DNA of 40,493 nt, from the NCBI GenBank assembly GCA_023251155.1, contig JAHEZH010000030.1, positions 1 to 40,493 on the forward strand. The letters run 5' to 3'. Position 1 is the first letter of the stretch; every line of letters begins with the position of its first letter. Below the pieces are notes generated by a model that saw only the letters and a program-made list of their open reading frames with translations, did not search any database and was not told where the DNA came from. Source of the stretch: Flammeovirgaceae bacterium (lineage in GTDB: Bacteria; Bacteroidota; Bacteroidia; Cytophagales; Cyclobacteriaceae). A program made the translations under genes and the position numbers. Positions 7,475 to 15,723 of the stretch are shown here, piece by piece.

Positions 7475-9148
7475 ATGAAATTACTGCACACCAAGTCTGT
7501 TTTCGTATTGTTCTTCTTATTAACCAGTATCATCATAACACGAGCACAAACCAATGAAGCGTCCGGGAAAGTGATCATTACTTCGCTTGGAAAGAGAACG
7601 TATGTACGCATCAATGAAAAGGGTGAATTACTTATCAATGTACCGGAAAAGGATGCCCGTAGATGGAAATCGCGCGGATGGGTTTACTATAACGACTTCA
7701 ATGCCAGAGGTGACGGCCAAACCGATGATCTCAATGCGATCGCTGCGGCCCATGCATTCGCCAATCAGCATGGCCTTTCAGTGAAGGCGAATGAAGATGC
7801 CACGTACTACATTGGCGGCAAAGAACGCACTGTGATTATCCAGACAGACACCGATTTTGGTACGGCCGCCTTTATCATTGACGATACCGAAGTCCAGAAT
7901 CGTAATGCACCTGTTTTCATGGTCAGCTCTACCTTGCAGCCATTTAAAATCGAATCGATTTCTTCATTGAAAAAGAACCAGGAAAAAATAAACATTCCTT
8001 TACCCGCTGCCTGCCTGATCACGGTTACTGATTCCAATATTAAACGTTATATCCGCTTCGGACTGAATCCAACCAACGGAGCTTCACAAACGGACATTTT
8101 TGTGGTGGATAAAAATGGCAACGTGGATATGCACGCTCCCATCATCTGGGACTTTGATCAGATTACGGAGATCACCGCCCTGCCCATTGACGAAACCAAC
8201 CTGACCATCACCGGAGGACGGTTTACTACCATTGCCAACAAAGCCGAATCGAAATACAACTATTATGCCCGCAACCTCGCGATCAGACGTTCCAATGTTG
8301 TTGTTAACCGGCTTGAACATCGCATCACCGGTGAAGGAGATCATGGAGCACCTTATGGCGGATTCATCAACATCAGTGATTGTTCCCATGTTACGGTTAA
8401 GAATACAATCCTCACCGGGCACAAAACCTACAGCACCATTGGCCGAGCAGACAAACCTGTTTCCATGGGGACGTACGACATTTCTGTTAATCGCGCATTG
8501 AACGTTTCATTCGTTAATTGCAGTCAAACCAATGACATCAATGATAATACCTATTGGGGAATCATGGGGTCCAATTACAGTAAAAACCTGTTGTATGACA
8601 GTTGTGTCTTTTCGCGGTTTGATGCGCACATGGGAGTAGCCAATGCTACCATTCGCAACTCTACGATGGGGCACATGGGAATCAACGCGATCGGTAGCGG
8701 AACGCTGATCGTGGAGAACTCCACCATCCGTGGAAGAAATCTCGTCAACCTGCGCCCTGACTACGGCAGCACATGGCAGGGCGAATTCATTATCCGGAAC
8801 TGTGTTTTTATACCTGCTGGGGGCAGCGCCATATCTGCCAGCCTGATCGGAGGGGCCTATTCCGGCTTGCATGATTTTGGCTATACCTGCTATATGCCTC
8901 AACGCATCACTATTGAAAACCTCCAGATCAACGACTCCGCTCATCCGGAGGATTATAAAGGTCCCGCTATTTTTTCCAACTTCAACCCCGATATGAAAGA
9001 CGCTACCTACCAGGAAAAATTTCCTTATGTCAAAACGAAAGAAGTCATTCTTCGGAATGTGACTACTTCCAGTGGCAAGGACATCAGGGTCAGTGATAAT
9101 CTGTTCATGTTTAGGGATGTAAAAGTAGACCAGAAGAAAAATCCCTGA
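7475..9148 (+). CDS. Secreted right-handed beta-helix (pectate-lyase-like) protein
   Basis: The product is 557 residues. A Sec signal peptide (MKLLHTKSVFVLFFLLTS through TRAQ, about residues 1-25) precedes a short strand-rich region. Residues 70-90 carry DFNARGDGQTDDLNAIAAA, the N-terminal signature of the pectate-lyase-3/glycosyl-hydrolase-28-like superfamily. From about residue 240 to 500 there are repeated short strands with Asn/Ser/Thr turns (TITGGRFTTI, VTVKNTILTG, LIVENSTIRG, FIIRNCVF), the rungs of a parallel beta helix. Such proteins bind or cut polysaccharides. No catalytic set can be assigned by eye, and no carbohydrate-uptake genes (SusC/D) are adjacent. The gene stands alone between two long gaps. 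It is probably exported to the periplasm or beyond; there is no C-terminal sorting domain. The fold is confident and the substrate unknown. Confidence 0.85.
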   Translation: MKLLHTKSVFVLFFLLTSIIITRAQTNEASGKVIITSLGKRTYVRINEKGELLINVPEKDARRWKSRGWVYYNDFNARGDGQTDDLNAIAAAHAFANQHGLSVKANEDATYYIGGKERTVIIQTDTDFGTAAFIIDDTEVQNRNAPVFMVSSTLQPFKIESISSLKKNQEKINIPLPAACLITVTDSNIKRYIRFGLNPTNGASQTDIFVVDKNGNVDMHAPIIWDFDQITEITALPIDETNLTITGGRFTTIANKAESKYNYYARNLAIRRSNVVVNRLEHRITGEGDHGAPYGGFINISDCSHVTVKNTILTGHKTYSTIGRADKPVSMGTYDISVNRALNVSFVNCSQTNDINDNTYWGIMGSNYSKNLLYDSCVFSRFDAHMGVANATIRNSTMGHMGINAIGSGTLIVENSTIRGRNLVNLRPDYGSTWQGEFIIRNCVFIPAGGSAISASLIGGAYSGLHDFGYTCYMPQRITIENLQINDSAHPEDYKGPAIFSNFNPDMKDATYQEKFPYVKTKEVILRNVTTSSGKDIRVSDNLFMFRDVKVDQKKNP

Positions 9149-9536
9149 TTGATAAATCCATCCCCCCATAAGCTTCTTTCTTAATCAAGCAATTCGTACC
9201 TGACTTATCCAACCCATTAAGCTGTTCCATGCTGCAACAGACGGGCGAAGGAAGGAACGCATTTCCTATCTTTAATCACAGGTGTCCGTGACAAAGCCCT
9301 GTTCATGCGCACACTGCGAAGTGGGGGTCAACGCTATGCTTTCCCCCCTGCGTTATTCGCACTGATTCTCACCTGTGCGGAATCCACTTACTACCAATCG
9401 GGTGATCGGAAATCGATTGTAATCAATTACCATACGGTCATCTTTCCGCTCATATAATTCACAAGGAAAAATGCAGTAATCATCGTTTTAAATTTAAAAT
9501 TGCAGATTGTAAAAATTGAAACACCGGCTCTAACCC
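9149..9536. other. Intergenic region with possible 50-codon ORF
   Basis: A 388-base gap. A plus-strand frame 9305-9457 would encode 50 residues with a weak lipobox-like segment (ALFALILTC, then AESTYYQSG). It has no supporting ribosome site or homology known to me and may be chance. No terminator with a T run was seen after the beta-helix gene. The promoter of the DUF4159 gene is expected in the last 100 bases. Confidence 0.3.
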
Positions 9537-10160
9537 ATGCGACTGGAAAATAAATTCTTCTTCACCCGCCTTCAATACGAGTCGGGCGACTGGGATGTCG
9601 ATCAGCGCATGCCATCCAACCTGCTTAACTCATTAATTGAGTACACCACCCTGGCGGTAGATACGCGGGAGAACATCATTGCATTGGGGAGTGATGAAAT
9701 ATTCCGTTGCCCGTTCTGCTACCTCAGTGGCCATAAACTGGTAGAGTTTACCGCACAGGAACGTGCCAACTTCGAAAAGTATGTAAAGAATGGAGGCTTT
9801 GTATTTGTAGACGATTGCAATCATGACATTGACGGGCTCTTCGCCAAATCGTTTGAGTCGCAGATGGAGCGCATCTTCGGACCAGAAGCATTGAAGAAGA
9901 TACCGAATACACATCCCCTCTATTCTTCCTTTTTTAATTTCGAAGGCCCGCCTACTACTTCGCAGGAATTGAACGGCTGGGGCGATGATATTGTACATAA
10001 TTACCTGAAGGCGATCGAAGTAAATGGCAAGATCAGTGTATTGTACAGCAACAAAGACTATGGTTGCGAATGGGATTACGATTTCAGAAACAAACGCTTT
10101 TATAAAATAGACAACACGCGCTTTAGCGTGAATATTGTGATGTACGCTTTAACGAGTTGA
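9537..10160 (+). CDS. DUF4159 domain protein
   Basis: A 207-residue protein without leader or membrane segment. It begins FFTRLQYESGDWDVDQRMPSN and continues with LVEFTAQERANFEKYVKNGGFVFVDDC and a C-terminal GCEWDYDFRNKRFYKIDNTR. This is the DUF4159 pattern, a glutamine-amidotransferase-like fold in which a strand ending in 'GG-F-V-F-V-D-D' follows a helix. In many bacteria DUF4159 is fused to the C-terminus of BatA-like membrane proteins; here it is a separate gene 95 bases upstream of MoxR. Its place at the head of a MoxR/DUF58/BatA-like cluster supports a shared role, probably a cytoplasmic or membrane-associated partner. It has no known biochemical activity. The ATG at 9537 fits the domain start. 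Confidence 0.82.
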   Translation: MRLENKFFFTRLQYESGDWDVDQRMPSNLLNSLIEYTTLAVDTRENIIALGSDEIFRCPFCYLSGHKLVEFTAQERANFEKYVKNGGFVFVDDCNHDIDGLFAKSFESQMERIFGPEALKKIPNTHPLYSSFFNFEGPPTTSQELNGWGDDIVHNYLKAIEVNGKISVLYSNKDYGCEWDYDFRNKRFYKIDNTRFSVNIVMYALTS

Positions 10161-10218
10161 TTTTAGTTTAAAAGTTACTGATTGAAAGATGTGCTCAATT
10201 AGTAGTTTTTCATTTTAC

Positions 10219-10249
10219 ACCATTAACGAATAACCATTAACGAATAACC
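10219..10249 (+). repeat. 14-base tandem repeat upstream of moxR-like gene
   Basis: Two identical units, ACCATTAACGAATA at 10219-10232 and 10233-10246, plus the first three bases of a third end 6 bases before the ATG. They share ACCATTAAC with a sequence at 5737, upstream of the tldE-like gene. Confidence 0.8.
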
Positions 10250-10255
10250 GGCCCA

Positions 10256-11269
10256 ATGAGTACAGAATCAAGCTCCGTAGAAAAATCAGTTCAGCAGATC
10301 ATCAGCGATCTGAACAACCTGAAGCTGGAAATGAAAAAAGTGATTGTTGGTCAGGAAGAGATCATTGATCAACTGCTGGTAACATTTCTGGCCGGAGGCC
10401 ACGCACTGCTTGAAGGGGTACCTGGCCTGGCCAAGACCTTGATGATTCGTACACTTTCCGAAGCGATTGAATTAAAATTCAAACGCATTCAGTTCACTCC
10501 TGACCTGATGCCAACCGATATTATCGGAACAGAAATTCTGGAAGAAGATCACACTACAGGCAAGCGCATATTTCAGTTCAACAAAGGGCCCCTGTTCGCC
10601 AACATCATATTGGCCGATGAGATCAACCGTACTTCACCCAAAACGCAATCCGCTTTACTGGAGGCGATGCAGGAGTTTGAAGTAACGTATGCCGGTGTTA
10701 CGTACCCATTGGAGCGCCCTTTCTTTATTCTTGCTACACAAAACCCGATTGAGCAGGCAGGAACATTTCCATTGCCTGAAGCTCAGCTCGATCGTTTTCT
10801 TTTATACATCAAGATTGGCTATCCTACCTCACAGGAAGAGCGTGCCATATTGGAAAGCACAACGGGAAAGAAGAAAGAAAAGATTAACCGGGTGATTGAA
10901 GGAAGTAAAATTCTGGAGGCACAAAAACTGGTGCGTGAAGTACACATCAGTTCAGACCTTATTGGAATGGTCAGCGAAATGGTGCGTGGCACACGCCCCG
11001 ATCAAACCGAAGTGAAATTTGTAAAAGAATGGGTACGCTGGGGAGCAGGCCCGCGTGCCGGGCAAGCCATGATCCTGACCGCCAAAGCAAGGGCATTATT
11101 GAAAGGTCGCTTCGCAGTAACACAGGAAGACATTAAGCACGTTGCTTACCCGGTATTGCGCCATCGTATATTGATGAACTTCAAAGCAGAGGCGGAAGGT
11201 GTTACTTCTGATGAAGTGACGAAGAACCTGATTGAACACGTTGTGGCTGCGTTGCGTATTGCCCCATAG
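10256..11269 (+). CDS. MoxR-family AAA+ ATPase
   Basis: A 337-residue cytoplasmic AAA+ ATPase. After a short N-terminal helix come VIVGQEEIIDQLLV, a Walker A variant typical of MoxR (GVPGLAKT, residues 54-61), Walker B IILADEINR (Asp121-Glu122), sensor 1 ILATQNPIEQ and a lid domain ending near residue 330. MoxR ATPases act as chaperone-like remodelling factors for partner proteins carrying von Willebrand A domains, usually encoded next to them. The next gene (DUF58, with a MIDAS-like motif) is the expected partner. The DUF4159 gene lies just upstream, with a tandem repeat in the gap. Family identification is firm; the client is inferred from the neighbours. Confidence 0.95.
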   Translation: MSTESSSVEKSVQQIISDLNNLKLEMKKVIVGQEEIIDQLLVTFLAGGHALLEGVPGLAKTLMIRTLSEAIELKFKRIQFTPDLMPTDIIGTEILEEDHTTGKRIFQFNKGPLFANIILADEINRTSPKTQSALLEAMQEFEVTYAGVTYPLERPFFILATQNPIEQAGTFPLPEAQLDRFLLYIKIGYPTSQEERAILESTTGKKKEKINRVIEGSKILEAQKLVREVHISSDLIGMVSEMVRGTRPDQTEVKFVKEWVRWGAGPRAGQAMILTAKARALLKGRFAVTQEDIKHVAYPVLRHRILMNFKAEAEGVTSDEVTKNLIEHVVAALRIAP

Positions 11270-11318
11270 TAAAACTGACCGAAGACAAATCCATAAATCG
11301 TTATAAATAACTATCCGC

Positions 11319-12215
11319 GTGAATTCCCAGATCAGAGAGTTGCTCAAGCCGGAAATCCTGAACACGGTAAGTGGTCTGGAACTGGTCGCACGTATCGTGG
11401 TGGAAGGATTCATGAGTGGAAGTAATAAAAGCCAGAGTGTGGGTGCCGGGCAAGAGTTCAGTCAATACCGAAGTTATCAGCCCGGTGATGACCTCCGTCA
11501 ATTGGATTGGAAAATGTTTGCCCGCTCCGAGCGCTATTACATCAAGCAATCCGAAATTGAAACGAACATCACGGTTAAGTTCATGCTGGATGCCAGTCAT
11601 TCGATGTCCTATGAAGAAGGAGGTATCTCCAAGTTTCAGTTTGCGAAAGTGATGATTGCGGCCCTCGCCTACCTGGCACGCAAACAAAGCGATACATTCG
11701 GATTGTACGTAGTAAATGATCTGCACATCCATTCGGTGGAGCCCCGCTTTGAGCAACAGCAGTTCATGCGTTTTCTCAATGAACTCATTGAAGTAAAAAG
11801 CGAAAGCACATGGAAGAAAGGAAACGGATTGGATCATGTTTATAATCACCAGGGAAAAGAGCTGATTATTTTCTTTACCGATTTGTATGATGACAATAAT
11901 GACCTCCAGCATTTTATCAGTCGGCTAAAGACGATACGAAATGAGGTAATTGTTTTTCACCTGATGGGCAAACAAGAAATGGAGCTCAGCTATGGCGGAT
12001 CGTTTTCATTTGAAGATCTGGAAACAGGGCAACTCATCAAAGCAGACACCCGCGCTCAGCAGAAAAAGTATGTCGATGAAGTTACGCAATGGATCAGCGC
12101 TTCACGCAACTGGATGCTGGAGAAGCAGATCAATTATCAGTTGATCAATAGTGGTGAGGAAGCAGAGACCGTGCTCCGTAGTTTTTTAACCATTCGTAAA
12201 AAACTGATGCGCTGA
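11319..12215 (+). CDS. DUF58 domain protein (vWA-like, MoxR partner)
   Basis: The product is 298 residues from a GTG at 11319; no better ATG precedes the domain. It has the DUF58 hallmark YRSYQPGDDLRQLDWKMFAR (residues 50-69), then a strand VKFMLDASHSMS holding a MIDAS-like D-x-S-x-S (Asp91, Ser93, Ser95). Next come KFQFAKVMIAALAYLARKQS and a second Rossmann strand ELIIFFTDLYDDNN. It has no membrane segment. DUF58 proteins are the usual binding partners of MoxR ATPases, with a metal-dependent adhesion site for protein contacts. It starts 49 bases after the MoxR stop, and its own TGA overlaps the next ATG by one base, so translation is coupled. Confidence 0.93.
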   Translation: MNSQIRELLKPEILNTVSGLELVARIVVEGFMSGSNKSQSVGAGQEFSQYRSYQPGDDLRQLDWKMFARSERYYIKQSEIETNITVKFMLDASHSMSYEEGGISKFQFAKVMIAALAYLARKQSDTFGLYVVNDLHIHSVEPRFEQQQFMRFLNELIEVKSESTWKKGNGLDHVYNHQGKELIIFFTDLYDDNNDLQHFISRLKTIRNEVIVFHLMGKQEMELSYGGSFSFEDLETGQLIKADTRAQQKKYVDEVTQWISASRNWMLEKQINYQLINSGEEAETVLRSFLTIRKKLMR

Positions 12216-13447
12216 TGGCTTTAGCAAATTCATTCTGGCTTTGGGGGTTATCCGCATTATCAGTGCCACTGATCATTCACCTGCTCAGTCGTTGGGAAGG
12301 AAAAGTAATTCGCATGGGTAGCCTGCGTTACCTTCAGGATTCCAATACGCAACAATTCAAAAGTCTTCGGCTGAATGAAATTATCCTTTTCATATTACGC
12401 TGTTTGCTGATTATTACTCTCGTTTTATTCCTCTGCCATCTCCGCTGGCCCAAATCCACTTCCCAAAAATGGGTGATCGTTGAAGAACAGCTTCAAAACC
12501 ATCCAACCGCAGTTGCCTTGAAAGACAGTCTCCTGACTCAGGGATATGAGCTTCACACATTGTCCAATGACTTCTTGCTCGATGGAAAAAGTATTGGTCA
12601 CTCGTACTGGTCGCTCAGTGAACACGTGCAAAACCAGGGTATTGTTGATGCCTTATTTCTATCTACCGCTAAAATCACCGCCTTTAAAGGAAAGCGATCA
12701 GGCAAGAGCGCATTGACATGGATAACGATACCCAACACTAATGCCGATTACCCCATCGCTGCCATCCGTAAAAGCAATGACAGTGTGACCGTAATCAATG
12801 CCCGACTCGAAAACGAAAACACACATTACAATAGAAATAAGTCAGTACGTTTTCCGGATCAATCGTTGATCAAAATCCTAAACGATTCCATCCCCATTTT
12901 ACCTGATGATACCGTGCAGATTACATTGGTGAGCAACCCTGCATTCAGCTATGATAAAAAGATCATGAAAGCGTTGCTGAACGTCATTCAATCCAATGCG
13001 GTACGTACCCTCATCATTGATGAAACTGACGAAACAACACCCATCGATCCAACTACAGACTGGCTGATCTGGTTTTCGGAAAAAGAATTACCCACAGATA
13101 TAAAAGGATCCGTTATTCAATTCCGGCAAAAGAACAACGTACCGCTCTTACAACAAGAATCTCCCTCCTGCTGGCTGCTCACCCAACGTTTAAATGAAGA
13201 GACCATTCTGAACAGTGCGGTCAGCACGACACTCGCTCAGATTATTCTACCCGAAAATAATATCAATCAGCTTGCTGATGCCAAAGATCAGCGCACCATG
13301 CCCGATGAAATGATGTGGGCAGCCTCTTCAGATAAAACAGCAGCAATTACTACAGCTTCCTCCATTTCACTTGACCATTATCTTATTCTCCTTTTTCTAT
13401 TGATCTGGATCACCGAACGAATAATTGCTTACCAACGAAATCAATGA
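12215..13447 (+). CDS. BatA-like membrane protein (aerotolerance-regulator N-terminal domain)
   Basis: A 410-residue protein. Its N-terminus (FWLWGLSALSVPLIIHLLSR, then a basic linker and FILRCLLIITLVLFLCHLRW) is the two-helix aerotolerance-regulator/BatA module, including the conserved P-L-I-I-H-L-L. A soluble domain of about 300 residues follows; it looks like a degraded Rossmann or vWA domain (TAVALKDSLLTQGYELHTLS, TVQITLVSNPAFSYDKKIMK, VRTLIIDETDET) but has no MIDAS motif. A single helix (YLILLFLLIWITERIIAY) closes the chain near residue 400. The soluble part is probably periplasmic. Its start overlaps the DUF58 stop (TGATG) and its stop overlaps the next start (ATGA). It likely anchors the MoxR/DUF58 pair at the inner membrane. 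Confidence 0.85.
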   Translation: MALANSFWLWGLSALSVPLIIHLLSRWEGKVIRMGSLRYLQDSNTQQFKSLRLNEIILFILRCLLIITLVLFLCHLRWPKSTSQKWVIVEEQLQNHPTAVALKDSLLTQGYELHTLSNDFLLDGKSIGHSYWSLSEHVQNQGIVDALFLSTAKITAFKGKRSGKSALTWITIPNTNADYPIAAIRKSNDSVTVINARLENENTHYNRNKSVRFPDQSLIKILNDSIPILPDDTVQITLVSNPAFSYDKKIMKALLNVIQSNAVRTLIIDETDETTPIDPTTDWLIWFSEKELPTDIKGSVIQFRQKNNVPLLQQESPSCWLLTQRLNEETILNSAVSTTLAQIILPENNINQLADAKDQRTMPDEMMWAASSDKTAAITTASSISLDHYLILLFLLIWITERIIAYQRNQ

Positions 13448-15723
13448 GTAAAGAGCAACAGCTGATCAATAAAATAAAAAATAAATACCTGCTGCTGCGA
13501 GGGATAGAGATCACCTTGTTTGCATTGGGGGTAGCTTGTATGGTCTTTGCCATTACACACTATTTCGTCTCCCCTGCTATTGCCTGGACTGCAGCTTTGA
13601 TTACTGGTGTTACCACCGTGGCTACACTCTTCTTCCGGTTAAACCTGTATGGCTTCACCGAATCACGCATCACCACTTATCTCAATCATCATTATCCGCA
13701 ACTGGAAGCAAGTACTGACTTACTTTTAAACAACGACCCGCTTTCTACCTTACAGCATCTGCAAAAGTCAACTGTCTATCAAAAGCTTCAATCGATAGAA
13801 AACACTATCCGTTTTCCGCACCGATTGCTTTTGGCTTCCCTTGTACTTGTAACCGGTATTCTTGCCGGCTACGTGGCTATGCAGTTGAAATCCAATCATT
13901 CTGCTGCTGGCTCAGTACGTGAGAATACCCTTGGTGGTGATGCGGACAATAAAGAAAACCCGGTCATTACTGCATTAAGTAAAACAACCGTAACCGTTAC
14001 CCCACCTGCCTATACACAAAAAGCAACGATTACCTCTTCATCCCTTTCATTAAAAGTAATTGAAGGCAGTACAGTAAAATGGAATTTTACGTTTGACGGC
14101 CCACCTCCTCGATTGTCCATGATATTCTCCGGAAAGGATTCCGTGCAGTTCAAAACACCTTCGGGCAATTCATTTACGTACCAACGCACTTTCACCGAAA
14201 ATGGATTTTATCAATATGTGTGGAAGGATCAGTCTGGCGCGGCTCATCCATCCGACTATTACCCCATCGAGATCATCAAAGATGAAGCGCCACGTATCGC
14301 AGTTGATCATCTCGCCCAGTTCGTTGAACTAAAACTCACCGACCGACTGGTTATTGATCTGAAGGCAACGCTAAGCGATGATTTTGGATTGAGCGATTCG
14401 CACATCATCGCTACTGTAAGTAAGGGAAGCGGAGAATCGGTGAAGTTTCGTGAAGAGACATTACGCTTTACTTCTCCATCGGTAATCACCGGAAAAGTGC
14501 AACAAGCTACCCGCGCAATGGATCTTTTGAAACTGGGATTGGAGCCAGGAGATGAATTGTATTTCTACATTGAAGCCATGGATAATAAAACTCCGTTAGC
14601 CAATAAAGCACGTACAGAAACATTCTTCATCGCCTTACAGGATACCGCTTCCTACGAAATGGTGGAGGATGCCGGCCTGGGGGTTGACCTGATGCCGGAA
14701 TACTTCCGTAGCCAGCGACAAATCATTATGGACAGTGAGAAATTGCTGGAAGACCGAAAAGCAAAAAAAATTTCCAAAGAAGATTTCAACTCCAAAAGCA
14801 ATGAGTTGGGGTATGATCAGAAAGTATTACGCCTGCGCTATGGTCAGTTTATGGGTGAAGAAGCCGAATCAGGAATAGGCATACAGAGCGCACCACCCGA
14901 TGAAGACCATGACGAGAAGATAGAAGATGTCGCCAAGAAATTTGGTCACACGCACGATACCGAAAACGAACACAACCTGGTGGCCGATAAAAAGAGCATT
15001 GCTCCAGCCGAAAAGCAACACGACCACGACCACACTGAAAAGGAAGGGGACGAAAAAAATCCAATGGCCGCCTTCATGCATAATCATGACAGCGAAGAAG
15101 AAGCCACCTTCTTTCAGCAATCTGTAAAAACAAAACTGAAAGCAGCACTGACACTGATGTGGGATGCCGAACTCTACCTTCGCATGTATCAGCCGGATAA
15201 ATCGTTGCCTTATCAATACAAAATACTAAAGTTATTGAAAGAGATCAGCAATGACTCCCGCGTGTATGTTCATCGTTCTGGCTTTGATGCACCTCCACTG
15301 AAAGAAGAAAAGCGACTGAGCGGTGATTTGGCGGAAGTGAAAAATTCGTTTAACAGTAATAAGAGCACCACAGCAATCAGCTATCCTGCTATTCGTGAAG
15401 CGTTGACTACGATTGAATCATTACTACTGAAAAAAAATCCAGTGCTTACCTCATCTGAGCAAACTATCTTACAAAAAGCAGGAAATGAGCTGGCTGGTGT
15501 AGCCATTGCTCAACCGGTCGTTTACATCAAAAGTCTGTCTGCACTCAAATCCATTCTGACCAACGAAGTTGCACCTGAAAACCGCAAAGCTTCATTGATT
15601 ACCATACGGAATTCTTTCTGGAAAGTATTACCACCGGAAGCCACCTCTCCTTCAGCCACACGAAATACATTGCATCCATTTGATCAGCAATTTTTAAAAC
15701 AACTGGAAAAAGGAAAACCATGA
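13444..15723 (+). CDS. Large membrane protein with His-rich loop, MoxR operon (DUF4175-like?)
   Basis: A 759-residue protein with two N-terminal helices (about residues 20-40 and 45-65) and a third at 127-148 (RLLLASLVLVTGILAGYVAM), then a large soluble part. Residues 180-400 look like Ig-type beta domains (TVTVTPPAYTQKATI, GSTVKWNFTFDG, DEAPRIAVDHLAQFVELKLT, LSDDFGLSD). Next is a charged helical region, then a very acidic, His-rich segment (residues 486-548, nine His, with HTHD, QHDHDH and MHNH). The C-terminus is helical. The D-D-F-G-L and P-P-x-Y motifs recall DUF4175-type proteins of MoxR operons; I am not certain of that assignment. It overlaps both neighbours by 4 bases (ATGA), so its amount should be matched to theirs. 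The His-rich stretch suggests metal binding; this is inference. Confidence 0.75.
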   Translation: MSKEQQLINKIKNKYLLLRGIEITLFALGVACMVFAITHYFVSPAIAWTAALITGVTTVATLFFRLNLYGFTESRITTYLNHHYPQLEASTDLLLNNDPLSTLQHLQKSTVYQKLQSIENTIRFPHRLLLASLVLVTGILAGYVAMQLKSNHSAAGSVRENTLGGDADNKENPVITALSKTTVTVTPPAYTQKATITSSSLSLKVIEGSTVKWNFTFDGPPPRLSMIFSGKDSVQFKTPSGNSFTYQRTFTENGFYQYVWKDQSGAAHPSDYYPIEIIKDEAPRIAVDHLAQFVELKLTDRLVIDLKATLSDDFGLSDSHIIATVSKGSGESVKFREETLRFTSPSVITGKVQQATRAMDLLKLGLEPGDELYFYIEAMDNKTPLANKARTETFFIALQDTASYEMVEDAGLGVDLMPEYFRSQRQIIMDSEKLLEDRKAKKISKEDFNSKSNELGYDQKVLRLRYGQFMGEEAESGIGIQSAPPDEDHDEKIEDVAKKFGHTHDTENEHNLVADKKSIAPAEKQHDHDHTEKEGDEKNPMAAFMHNHDSEEEATFFQQSVKTKLKAALTLMWDAELYLRMYQPDKSLPYQYKILKLLKEISNDSRVYVHRSGFDAPPLKEEKRLSGDLAEVKNSFNSNKSTTAISYPAIREALTTIESLLLKKNPVLTSSEQTILQKAGNELAGVAIAQPVVYIKSLSALKSILTNEVAPENRKASLITIRNSFWKVLPPEATSPSATRNTLHPFDQQFLKQLEKGKP

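Noticed and set aside
8507..9169. 220-codon minus-strand frame inside the beta-helix gene
   Set aside because: The plus-strand beta-helix repeats explain the sequence; the antisense product shows no fold or motif.
9305..9457. 50-codon lipoprotein-like ORF in the gap before the DUF4159 gene
   Set aside because: The lipobox-like LILTC is weak, the N-terminus is not typical of a signal peptide, and there is no other support; mentioned only as a possibility in the gap entry.
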